DNA of 64,000 nucleotides from Physcia stellaris (lineage: Eukaryota > Ascomycota > Lecanoromycetes > Caliciales > Physciaceae). Positions 37,058 to 46,989 of the stretch are shown piece by piece; the stretch's first letter is position 1, and the number at the start of each line of letters is the position of its first letter. The notes beneath the pieces are model-generated. The model was not told where the DNA came from and made no database searches. It saw only the letters and a list, made by a program, of their open reading frames with translations. Location: assembly GCA_018902385.1 (NCBI GenBank), contig JABSSW010000041.1:248001-312000 (forward strand), in the 5' to 3' direction. The position numbers were made by a program, and so were the translations under genes.

Positions 37058-37515
37058 CTAGTCAATGTCGACTCCCTCCTCGCTCAACTCCTCCGGTGCC
37101 ACACTGATCTTCTCCATCACCTCCTTGGGAGCTTCAGGTACCTGGTTGGAAGTGGATCTCCGGTCGTTGATTGTGTCCCAGATCTCAAGTATTAGCCAGT
37201 ACAAAACCAACAACCAAGCCTATGCGTACGATTAGTGGAAACCGAGTTTACAGTTTGGAGGGATCAAGCAAGACGTACTTGTAGAATATCGTAACCCTGA
37301 ATTTTGATGAATCGTGGCGGGATGGCGATCACCATAACAAGGATAAACTGTAGCCGATGTTTGTGAGTAGATGTACACAAGCTTGTACACTGAGTAGTTC
37401 CGGACTATGAGCTGGAACCTACCACTCGAACGAGTTGGTCACACCAAAAGTCCCGCTTTACTCGTTTGATGGTATCGGCGACGGTGTCATCTGAGACAAT
37501 AGTAGAGCTACTCAT
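37058..37515 (-). CDS. Diverged tandem paralogue of DPM3
   Basis: Three exons, 37423-37515, 37279-37347 and 37058-37219, encode 107 residues. Exons 2 and 3 are 69 and 162 bases, exactly as in the DPM3 gene next to it on the same strand. The chain has two membrane helices, FILVMVIAIPP and AWLLVLYWLILEIW, and ends PEAPKEVMEKISVAPEELSE then EGVDID, matching the DPM3 end PAAYKELMGEINMARDELRK then KGIDVD. The first exon is longer and quite different (MSSSTIVSDDTVADTIKRVK). The TFND motif of DPM3 between helix 2 and the coil is replaced. Whether it still binds a DPM1-like catalytic subunit is open. Confidence 0.75.
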
Positions 37516-37808
37516 ACTGATTCTTTCAAGTAAGGCGATGATTTCTTTGAAGTGGTTCGATGACGGTTGTTGAGGTTGCAGTATTGGGGGTGAATTTGCG
37601 CGATGACAATGTAACGAGAGATAGCAGTTGACTGGTATGGCCAGGTTACTTATACTGGTGGGAAGAAGTTAAGACTACAGTATGCCACATGCAGTTCCCC
37701 GGGCCTTGCGTATTGGTGAAAGTATATTGGGGGTGTAATTCAACAATACACCTGGCCTTATCTTGAAAAGCATCTAGGACATATTGGTATGGTTGATGCC
37801 TATATTAC

Positions 37809-38215
37809 TCAATCGACGTCTATTCCCTTCTTCCTCAGTTCATCCCGCGCCATATTTATTTCGCCCATCAACTCCTTGTACGCTGCTGGAACATCGTTAA
37901 ATGTGAAAACCCCCCAACCAAGCTTGAACAAAAGATAGGATCCAAGAGAAACGAGAGCCCAGAAGGGCAACTGTAATGTGTCCGAAGTCAGCAAGGATAA
38001 ATAGGCTGGGTATAGGCGATGGTTGAGTCGTACAACGGGTATTATCTCATCTTGAATCTTCGCGCCAACCGGGATAATGTGGAGGAATAGCGCGAGGTAG
38101 ACCTGGACAGATTGCACTTTAGCAATAACCCATGACGCTGAGCATTATTTGGCGAGTCTATACATACCGATGTTACCAGTAGGCCTAATGATATCGTCTG
38201 TTGTGCTCTGGTCAT
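37809..38215 (-). CDS. DPM3: Dolichol-phosphate mannosyltransferase subunit 3
   Basis: Three exons, 38168-38215, 38034-38102 and 37809-37970, give 92 residues, the family length. DPM3 is a small ER membrane protein that tethers and stabilises the catalytic subunit DPM1, which makes dolichol-phosphate-mannose for N-glycans, GPI anchors and O-mannosylation. Seen: MTRAQQTISLGLLVTSVYLA, helix 1 running to HIIP; helix 2 FWALVSLGSYLLFKLGWG; then GVFTFNDVPAAYKELMGEI and a charged C-terminal coil that contacts DPM1 in known members. The acceptor GTCCAG before VYLALFL was chosen because it keeps the phase and the family text. Confidence 0.93.
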
Positions 38216-38571
38216 CTTGATAGCTTGGGCGATCGGAAGAACGTTGGAGAGGTCTCTGAATGAAGTCGACGTGGTCGCTAGTCAGACCACACTGCACTAA
38301 CTACATTTGTCTTTGGCGCAAGGTCAACCGAAATGCTTGGCAGAGGTCGTACAGTAGAACTTCCCCAGAGTTCTTCTCATTGAGATTTCAACATCTACAG
38401 CTCCTTATGAATGATTGTCTCCTGTGACTTATCGAGGGTTGAATATCGATTCTCTCGACATTTGTGTCCTACGCTACAAAGATGGGGGCTTTCACGGCCC
38501 AGCCATCATTGTGTGATCGGCGGATGACCAGTTGAAGCCGAGGAAGCGTATAATCTTATTCCCAAATTGAT
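38216..38571. other. Shared upstream region of DPM3 and the armadillo gene
   Basis: 356 bases between two divergent starts. It must contain both promoters; no named site recognised. Confidence 0.5.
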
Positions 38572-40641
38572 ATGGCAAAACCACACGATAAAGATGGAGG
38601 ATTTAGCAAATCCTTTACGGGGAATTTATCCGAGCATAGTGTTCAGAAGCTTCGGCAACTCCACGAAAGTCGTTCTGAAGACTTTACTACTGCTCTTAAG
38701 ATCCTTGCAGACGGCACTCGTTGTGAAGATCGACGAGAAGCCTACGGAAAGACAGGCATGCTCGATTATCTCTTAGAGTTGCAAGCTACAACGCTTGTGG
38801 TAGAAGTTCGCAGCGAATGCCTCCGAGCAATAGCCAATTCATGTGCCGATACTGGTAAGGCAATCACATGCTTCTTGAGGGCTTCAGCTAATATATCATC
38901 TATTAGATACAAATAGGGACCGTGTGATCAGCTCTCCGTATTTTGGGGCGGTTCTTGGACATCTTACCGACAAAATTACTATTCATGTTGCTTTAGCTGC
39001 TCTGTATAACGTTTCGTTGGACTATGATCCTGCTCAACGTGCCTTGCGGGAGAATGGACTTTTTCTTATATTAGTTAATCTATTTGAAGATCCTAATCTC
39101 GACCATCGACTTGTCAATGGAAATGGTCATTCCTTGATGCTTCAACATATTACTGGTCTTCTTGGCTTCGCTGTAGAAGATTACGACGTCAATAGCTCGC
39201 CCGACACTGTCCTACTTACTTTGTTTAAATATATGCTAGATGGAGCTCCTGGCCTCGAGGAGGTTTTCCCGCTACTTAGTGCTGTGGGGCTGCATCTAAA
39301 GTACGACCGCTTCAAAACACTTCTGTTTGAACAAGGTCTTTTCGAATTGTACTTGGTTTCCATATTACGTTGTTTTGGATACACCGGAAGCTCTAGAGCT
39401 AGTCTTTCCGAAATCATTTCCCCAGACATCTTGCCTGATGACATCGAGGATCTCGAGTCAGGTCAAACGGCGCTTATTGCCAACCTGCGGGATTTGACGT
39501 CCTCTCCAGCATTCTTCGAAAAATACCCTTTTGAATCTGCAGATACTGGGACCTGGTTTACCTGGCTTCATTCAGAGAGCGCAGATCTACAACTTTTGTC
39601 TTGTTGCATCCTGAGTAATTATGCACGTGCTAGGGAGGATTGGGCAGAAGATATCATTACTACGTACAACGTCCAGATGAGACTTATATGTTTATGTGTG
39701 CAAAAGCCAGAGTCTCGTGTGGCTCTTGCTACACTTGAAATACTTCTGCAGCTTGCAAGACCACATAGCAACAGAGCACGGATTTGCGGGCACGATTTTC
39801 TTGAGAGATTGTCGAGTATATGGGAAACTGATGCGACAAGATCGAGTGGGCTTATTCGGACGCAGTATGCAAGTATCGCCGTTCTGCTAGGATTAGTCAC
39901 CGATTGCGCTCCAGCTGTACAACGGCTAGTAGGCCACTCTGCTCCTGGATCGCCCGAAATACCTGTCAGCTACCTTGAATCACTATTACGTTTTTACGTT
40001 CTCAGCAATGACAGAAAGGTGAGAATCGAAATTGCCAAGGTTGTCATGGAGATTGGAAAGATTGTTGCCCGTCTTGGGCAAACGCAGCTTGGTTCTGGCC
40101 CCAGTGCTGATGCCATCTTGCTCTCCTGCTTGTCGATACAACCTGCTTTTGTTACTCCGATATCTATGGTAATCTCTCAAACCGAGGATCCCATCCTGCA
40201 AGCACAAGGGTATTTCACGCTGGTAATCATTGCGCGACAACAGCTCGGTGTCACGATGGTCAAAGATGTCATGCGGCAGCATCGTGTCTTCAAGCATCTA
40301 GTTCAAGCGGTTACCAAGCAGTCAGCGGTCTATGCAGAAATCACTCAGAGTGAACCTGAGAAGGTTGATCCCGCTAGGTTTGCAGCAATACAGCGATCTG
40401 TGCACGAGAATGCTGTTTGCTTAGTACAAGAGATCATAGATCGCAAGGTGAGCGCTTGTCGTGTCTTCATTATGGATAAGTTGGTGAAAGGTGCTAAATG
40501 CTTCTGCTCAATCAGGACCCACAGCTTTCCTGCGACTGGCTGGAGCTACTCAGCGATCTTTCGCGTTGTCGTATCGAAGATGTGGCGCGTCTCATGAGCC
40601 AGGCAATGCCACTTCTAATTGAGGATAACAATATCTCCTGA
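38572..40641 (+). CDS. Armadillo-repeat protein, Rap1GDS1-like
   Basis: Three exons, 38572-38854, 38907-40447 and 40516-40641, give 649 residues. Leucine-rich helical repeats run through most of the chain (HVALAALYNVSLDYDPAQRA, VALATLEILLQLARPHSNRA, LQLLSCCILSNYARAREDW), the pattern of armadillo folds, and the order resembles RAP1 GTPase-GDP dissociation stimulator 1, which chaperones small GTPases before prenylation. Introns of 52 and 68 bases are in phase; the last exon reads DPQLSCDWLELLSDLSRCRI. The assignment to the Rap1GDS type is by overall resemblance; partner GTPases are unknown. The gene ends 60 bases from a convergent hydrolase. Confidence 0.8.
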
Positions 40642-40701
40642 GGCTGTCTCAGGAGAAAACATGTTTGGCTATTGTCGAGGAAAGCCATAAACATTCAGGT
40701 G

Positions 40702-42498
40702 TCACCCCTCTGGCGACCTACCTCCCTCATACTTCCATAATCTCGACAGCTGCCTGACTGTCTTTCCATTCACTCCTTGCCCTCCAAGCGCAACATCATC
40801 CTCCAGGAATTTGATATGGGTATCACCTTTACTACCTTTGGAGAGATCACCGTCAAGAACGGCACCCACGGGCACGACCTCGCCATTGCCGAATTCAAAG
40901 AACGGACTTGTTGACTCTCGTCTCATGAGTCCCATCTTTTGCATCGCTATATCTTCTTTCGCCAGCGCAAGCTTTTGACTCGCCGCTACCGGCTTGTCGA
41001 GAAAAACATTTACCCTTTGCTCTGCTCCAGTAGCGGCCATTCCATGACCATTAGCTACTGTGGATAGCACAGCTCCGATTGGTTGCGGGAACATGGCTGT
41101 TAGATAATGTTGATTGAACATATGGCCTGTGGCTCCCATCCTCACAAATACAGTTCCGCTGTACCGATTGTCGAGAACGCTAGCAACATTGTACAGTGCG
41201 CCCCAACGGGACACCATATCGTACTCGTTGCAATAGTGCTCGATATGCGAGATGCACCTCTTGCCCTTCTCTTTTTCGGAGGACGCTGGATAGTCCTGAA
41301 ATCCGTTGGGAAAGGAGACGAGTGGATTATTAAAATGTGACGCCGCGGAGCCGAAGGTATAGATCTCCTAGTGATCCACAATCAGCCATCCGTTTGTTTT
41401 ATTTGAACTACAGACGCACAACTTTGCCAAATACTTCCTGCGGCAAGTCCTTAAGCAGCTCATCAATCACCATGGAGATGATAATTCCACCCTGGCTGTG
41501 CCCGATCAAGATGACTTTTCTGACTGTCGGATCGCAGAGACATGCCTTGACATAATCATAGGCAACTCGGACGTCTAAGGTGTTGTATGCAAAGTCGCGT
41601 TGGATCAGGCATTCAAGGATATCAAATGGAAGACCATATGTTGTGTTATGGATACCAATGACAGGCCGGCCGAATGTCGCCGAGATAAGATCAACGTTGG
41701 CTTGTAGACCCTTGTGGCTAAATATTTCGTCAGTAAGACGCCCTTTAGTCTTCCCACAATCTCAACATTAGCCAGGATGTGCAGGCCACCAGTCACCCGA
41801 TCATGGCCTATACGAACGAAATGTAGCCTTACTCACCCAACAGTACACCCATTAACAAAAACCCACCTCTCATCTTCAAATCTCCGCACTCTCTCCACCG
41901 TCTTATCATCCATCCTCGAATAAACAACCGTAGGTCCCTCCATCGGCCTCGTCAACCCCCAAACCAAGCCCCCAACCATCACCACAAGAAGCACAAAACC
42001 AGCCCCAGGCAGCATCAAGAACGCCGGAACGACAAGCGCCAGCATCACCACCTCCACCACAAACAGCACCACCTGCAACGCCATCTCCCTCAAATTCGTA
42101 ACCGAGACATACAGCTCCGCTCTCGGATCGCTCGTCCAGAAGGGGAGGAACAGCCAGGGGAGATAAGGTAGCATGGCGCACAGGACGCGTGCATCCTTGA
42201 TGAAGAGGCGCAGCGGGCTTTTGCGGGCTGCTTCGGTGGTGGTGGACGATAGGGGATCCATTTGTGGAGGGATGTAGCGGACTGCGGGCGCCATGGCTAA
42301 AGATGCTGAGTTTGAAGGAGGAGGAGGAGGATGGGCGGCAGGGGGGCGCGTGATGGGTGTAAGGATCGGTGGAACGTGATCTGATGTGAGTGGATTAGGT
42401 GGTCTGGGAGGGGGTCGGGTGATGCATGGCATGCTTGTTGTTGTGGCTGCTAGGTAGTAAATAGGGGGTTTGGGGAGGGGTCTGGTGAGTCCTGGCAT
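40702..42498 (-). CDS. Membrane-anchored alpha/beta hydrolase
   Basis: Three exons, 41837-42498, 41420-41717 and 40702-41367, give up to 541 residues. The first 68 are Pro-rich; a second good start is Met69 (42294). Two hydrophobic helices lie near 139-160 and 164-181 (VVLFVVEVVMLALVVPAF, VLLVVMVGGLVWG). Behind them is the conserved RWVFVNGCTVG, then the hydrolase part with IHNTTYGLPFDILECLIQR and the nucleophile elbow ILIGHSQGG with Ser near 295. The next strand is EIYTFGSAASHFNNP, and a later HYCNEYDMVSRWG could bring acid or His. Close to fungal proteins annotated as lipase-like or DUF676-like; substrate unknown. A 66-base tandem duplication covers the first start codon. Confidence 0.8.
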
Positions 42499-42532
42499 GC
42501 TTGTTGTTTGTGGCTGCTAGGTAATAGATAGG
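42402..42532. repeat. 66-base tandem duplication over the hydrolase start
   Basis: The segments 42427-42465 and 42493-42532 are nearly identical (TGGCATGCTTGTTGTTGTGG in one, one T more in the other) at a spacing of 66, and similarity extends upstream of each. 66 bases equal 22 codons, so the protein repeats MPGLTRPLPKPP as MPCITRPPPRPP, and each copy supplies an in-frame ATG (42498 and 42432). Confidence 0.75.
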
Positions 42533-42821
42533 TGAATAGTGGAAATGGGAGGGTGATACCGATCGAGGCGTGACTTGGTCAGGAGGTCAATTTGATTTCT
42601 GAACTGTGGAAACCGCGACTGCGCATGCAAGAGAAACCACGTAGAGAGGTAAGCTCGTAGACTGTTACGAAATCACAAGCTTTTTTCTCCCAGGAATGCA
42701 GGAGCATACGTGCATCCAGTCCACACCTTACATACAAGTCCGTCACCATCTTTTCCCTCCTAAATACAATTCAGGGAGCCAAATCTTGTCCGCGCGTACT
42801 CGTAAAAATTGAGCGGGGTCT

Positions 42822-43703
42822 CTACATCCACCGATAATTCTCCACAACCTCCCACTTAAGCACCCCACCCCCCACCTCCGTCTCCTCCCCACCGCCCACC
42901 CCCGGTAACATAACCGGCCCCGGCATCTCCCCCTCCCCAATCCTAACCACGCGCTTCCAATACCCCGGTCCCTGATGCGGATCATTCTCCTCGCTCATCC
43001 AGCGCCAGCGCTCGACCGTCATCCTCCTCCCCCTCCCTCGTCTGCATCCTCAATCAACAATCCCTGACACCAGCCCCCACTCGAATCACCATGCCCCTCG
43101 CAGCGGCCGTATCGGCGAGAAGGACGGTGCTGTATTTCCCGCCTTCTTCGGGGATCACGTCCACCGGTAAGTCGGTCCAGAGCTCTTCGTACGCGGTCTC
43201 GACGCCCGTGGCGGTGTCCGTCGTGTTGCCTTTCTCCAGCACGTCGCCGTTGGGGAGGGGGAACATGTCTCCCTCATCCGTTTCCCCCTCAACCTCTCCA
43301 TCCGCCTTCCCTTTCCCCTGTTCCAGGGACTTGGAATCGATCCAGTGCTCCCAGACCGTGTGGCGCGGTTTATCGGATGACTCAGGGGTGGAGGAGGAGG
43401 TGCCTGCGAAGGCCCATTGCAGGATGTCCGGGGAGTTGGAAGTGAGGGAGAGGTCTTTGGTGGATTCGGCTTGGTGCGCGGATTTGAGGATGCGGATGTC
43501 GATGTAGTAGGCTTTGTGGGAGGTGAGGACTATTGTGGAGGTTGGTTCTGTCGGGGAGGAGGGGGGCTGTGGGGAGATGGTTAGAGAAGCTGAGAATGGA
43601 GGGAATGGGGGACAGGGAGAGAGGGAGAAGAGGGGAGAAACGGGGGAGGATGGAGTACCTCTCTGTAGTGCTTTCGCTGGGAGATTGAGGGCGTGGAAGG
43701 CAT
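42822..43703 (-). CDS. HRI1: HRI1-family protein with two frame breaks
   Basis: Exons 43659-43703 and 42822-43566. The first exon MPSTPSISQRKHYRE joins in phase 0 to PPSSPTEPTSTIVLTSHKAY, as in other HRI1 N termini; the intron is 92 bases. Core text: YYIDIRILK, DILQWAFAG, WEHWIDSK, FPLPNGDVLEKG and YEELWTDLP. Two shifts follow. After ARGMVIRVG the next conserved words WCQGLLIEDADEG are one frame over, at a G5 run (plus strand C5, 43074-43078). Before MTVERWRWMSEE there is a second shift beside another G5 run (43029-43033). With both bases present the product would be 263 residues; yeast Hri1 is 244. HRI1 is a lipocalin-like pair of barrels of unclear function, reported to interact with Hrr25 in yeast. 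Confidence 0.85.
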
Positions 43704-44537
43704 CATTTGGAGTGATATCAATTGGAGCAAGGTAGCATGAGCCGGAGGGTCTTGTGAGTAAAGAGCGAAGACAGGTCGTGATCAGATTGCAGATTGGTTT
43801 CACGAGTCTCAGTCGAGTGACCTCAATAGCGCCAAGAGGGTTTGAAGCATGGTGATCTCATCATGCAGCATTCAAAGTCTCGGCAAACCGGGACGACGGC
43901 ACGGGCCGAGAGCTAATCGGATATTCGGGATATTCGGGATATCTGCGATACGAGACTTCACTGGCCTCGGACAAAATTGGATATCGATGTCTGAAAGCTT
44001 GGAAACAACATTATCTCTATGAGAGTCAATGCAGACGAGATATTCCAAACATGAGTAAGCTTAGTTCGATGGAGAATTGGCACTCAACTCTGTCCGGAGC
44101 GAGTGTCTCTTAGATTTGACTTCCTGAAGTCAGAGTCAGATTGCATTGGGAAGAAAGTTGACCATGGTTATTGCGACCATAATTAGGAACAGCATTGCCG
44201 TACCGGGTATGTGAGAGCCCACAACGGACGTTGGAATACCAGTGACCTTCGTGAAGACAAGGATTGAGGCACTGATATTTGACTTTGAGACGAGCTTTCG
44301 ATCTCTTGTCTGACTATCTTGCTAAGATGTATCAAGTGTGATCAATCGGGTATACTGAGCAGTCGCGAACGGCTCGTCTATTCAGGTCATTCGCTAACGA
44401 CCATGATGTTCAGTACAGCTGAACGCACACATCTTGACCTAGATAAACAAGCTACCTTCCACCATCAATCCACTCCAGCATGCAACCACCAACCCCTTCC
44501 TCGTCATTCTTAGAGACTTGCCCTGATATCAAAGTTC
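43704..44537. other. Intergenic region with a short ATTCGGGAT repeat
   Basis: 830 bases without a gene. At about 43918-43945 the words GGATATTCGGGATATTCGG and GGATATCTGCGATA form a short imperfect direct repeat. Nothing else is seen. Confidence 0.5.
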
Positions 44538-45362
44538 CTACTCATCGTCCTCCATCTTCATCAAGTCGTACTCCGATCCATCGTTCTCCAATATTAGGTC
44601 TAGAGCGCGTAAGTGATCCCCATCAACCGCTGACTGAGTGTGCTCTTTACCTATAACCATCCTATCCTTCGCATCAGCTCCTGCAAGATGCCCACTCTCG
44701 ACGGTTCCGCGGGGCCGAACAGAGCCAGTAACAGGCTGTGGGCGACGAAGGCTTTGAACACTTTTCTCGCGAAGGTGATCAGCGCTCTGGTGAATACGGT
44801 CGATCTGCTGGCGGAAGCGCCGTGTACGTTGAGATTGGGCACCAATAGGCTCCTCATTCTCTTCTTTGTGCTGGTAGGAACGCGTCTTACGGTGGGGTAT
44901 AATGACATCAGAATCATCGTCTTCTTCTTTCGGCTGGTAGGAACGCGTTGTGGGCTGGGGTAAGAAAACGCCTAGATCGTTAAGTGCTTTTTCCCGCTGA
45001 CGAGGATCCCTCTTGCGCTGAAATCGGACATTGGCAAGACCATCGTCTTCTTCTTCCTGTCCAGTAGACCGGCCAGTGTGCTGCTTGCCCAGGTCAATTA
45101 CACTATCCGTCACCAAACGCAGCTGACGATCGGCGCGAGGAGGACCGCGCAGGTAATCCACCACCTTGCCAACGATGTAGCAAGCAATGATGCCAGGGAC
45201 AGGTATCAGGCCCAACTGGATCCAGAAGGTGGGCATCTTCAGCTCGGAAATATCCGCAGACATGATGGTGTCGAACGTGGCGTTGGCTGTCGCATTGCGG
45301 AGTGTCATGTGTTTGGCGCCTTCGGTGAGGCCAGTGATGAAATGAAACTCGGCGGGCGTCAT
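44538..45362 (-). CDS. Single-pass membrane protein with charged tail, 274 residues
   Basis: From ATG 45362. A short N-terminal domain (about 40 residues, with NATANAT offering N-glycosylation sites) precedes one helix near 45-66 (FWIQLGLIPVPGIIACYIVG) followed by KVVDYLRGPPRADRQLRL. The following 200 residues are Arg/Glu/Gln-rich and polar. Inside lies a short internal repeat, TRSYQPKEEDDD and TRSYQHKEENEE, mirrored in the DNA at 44870-44950. Probably anchored with a large cytosolic tail. Not recognised. Confidence 0.6.
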   Translation of the reverse strand: MTPAEFHFITGLTEGAKHMTLRNATANATFDTIMSADISELKMPTFWIQLGLIPVPGIIACYIVGKVVDYLRGPPRADRQLRLVTDSVIDLGKQHTGRSTGQEEEDDGLANVRFQRKRDPRQREKALNDLGVFLPQPTTRSYQPKEEDDDSDVIIPHRKTRSYQHKEENEEPIGAQSQRTRRFRQQIDRIHQSADHLREKSVQSLRRPQPVTGSVRPRGTVESGHLAGADAKDRMVIGKEHTQSAVDGDHLRALDLILENDGSEYDLMKMEDDE

Positions 45363-46101
45363 TGTCGGCTATTTTTTCAAAGTCAAGTAGAAAACTTGAT
45401 AGATATGTAGGTGACGGGCTTACGTGCGTAGGAGTGAGGGAAAAAGATATATGATGAACGAAGTTTCTCTCAGTGTAACGCGAATGGATTTCTCGCGATT
45501 TGTGCTCCAGCATCTTGCTACGACACGGTAAAGCATAACACAAACACATCAGCCTCAGATCGACACTCCTCAAGCAACATCAAATAGACTCTTCACACCA
45601 CGTGATGCAGATTTCAAGCTCGGCATCAAAGGAGATCAACCTTGCAAGCGCCTTCTCGAGATTGAGAAGAAAAAAATTTATGTCAAGTGCATGGACGCGA
45701 GGTGAGAAAGTTTGTAAATCTCATTTGATTGATGATGATTTCAATTTTTCTTGACTTCATGCGAACACAAAACGAGCTGTCTTTTTTTTCACTTGCCTTC
45801 TGAGTGGAGTAAACGGTGTCTCAAAGCTCGAATTCTTATCCCATCCCACGATCATGACACATCGTACTTGTTCATACAATTACCATATCATGTCTGTAAA
45901 ACTGATATAATAATTACATCTTTCGACAAATCTCAATTATGCAAAAACAGAATAAGAAGGCACATCATCTCAAGATCTGTCCATTAAATCCAGATAACAA
46001 ACTCAGAACCGCTCTTACCCGCCTTGATCCAGGAACCAGAAAAATCATATCTTTTTCACGTAAAGTCCCATGCCCATCTTCATTTCATATCCCCTTCTGC
46101 C

Positions 46102-46135
<34 letters not shown>

Positions 46136-46989
46136 CAGGTACATTGCAATAAGCCAGCATCGAGCCAACCCCTACACCAAGGGGTAAATTTCGAGCTGGA
46201 AAACCACCACCCCTTTTTACGCCCACTAGACATATCCCATACCCATATCCCTTATCTTCCCTCTACCAGCTCCCCTCTTCTACTCCTCCTTCCCCTACCT
46301 AAACCCTATTTCCAGCACATCATTCCATTCCATTCCACCAACTACTTTCTAGACACTCATAAACTAACCCTACTTCATGACAAAAGGCCCGAAAATACTT
46401 ACTCTCGCGCCTTTGAAATGGAACGGGGAAAGAGGAAAATCAACACCGAACTTAAATGGAGAGATGGAACCCTGATTCCAAAGGCTATCCACAATCCCCT
46501 CGCGCCGAATCAATCACCGGAAAACTTCATCCCCACACGCACATCGATTCTCTGTAATGCCAAAAAACGATGTTTCATAGCCCATGGTCTGGTAGTCATG
46601 GTGGTGGTGCAGCCTTATCTTTCATGATAGGTAAACGGACAGAGATGCGACTATCTGACTTGGGAGCGGAATTAGAAGAGGGTGGTGGCTGCATATGTGT
46701 TGTGGGTACGCGTTTTGTTAGAATGGGTAGGTAGGTCGGTGGCGATGCATCAGAGCATGGGATAGGCTTGTGGAGTTTCAATCCCGATGGAAATAAGAGG
46801 AAGATGTATGTACCATGAGATTACGTTGCGAATTGTGACGTGCCATGGACTGAGTAAATTGTCAGCTCGTAAAAGACCTCGAAACCGCCATTGTAACCAA
46901 GGTATTTTTCCTTGCTCGCTCTCGAAGCCGGCGTAGATAAAGCCAGACTGCAGTCTATGCTTATAGCTAAGAAGCTTAGTGTAATCGCT
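45363..46989. other. 1.6 kb without a gene, with a long A tract
   Basis: The stretch contains the A31 run listed separately and C/T-rich DNA around 46200-46400. Open frames here cross the A tract or read low-complexity sequence and are not credible. Confidence 0.5.
46103..46133 (+). repeat. A31 homopolymer
   Basis: An uninterrupted run of 31 A flanked by CCC on both sides. It may be a mononucleotide microsatellite or the A tail of an inserted retrocopy; no recognisable retroelement or target duplication was seen beside it. Exact length is doubtful given the other homopolymer problems in this window. Confidence 0.9.

Noticed and set aside
46070-46627. Open frames crossing the A31 tract
   Set aside because: They consist of a lysine homopolymer plus UTR-like sequence.
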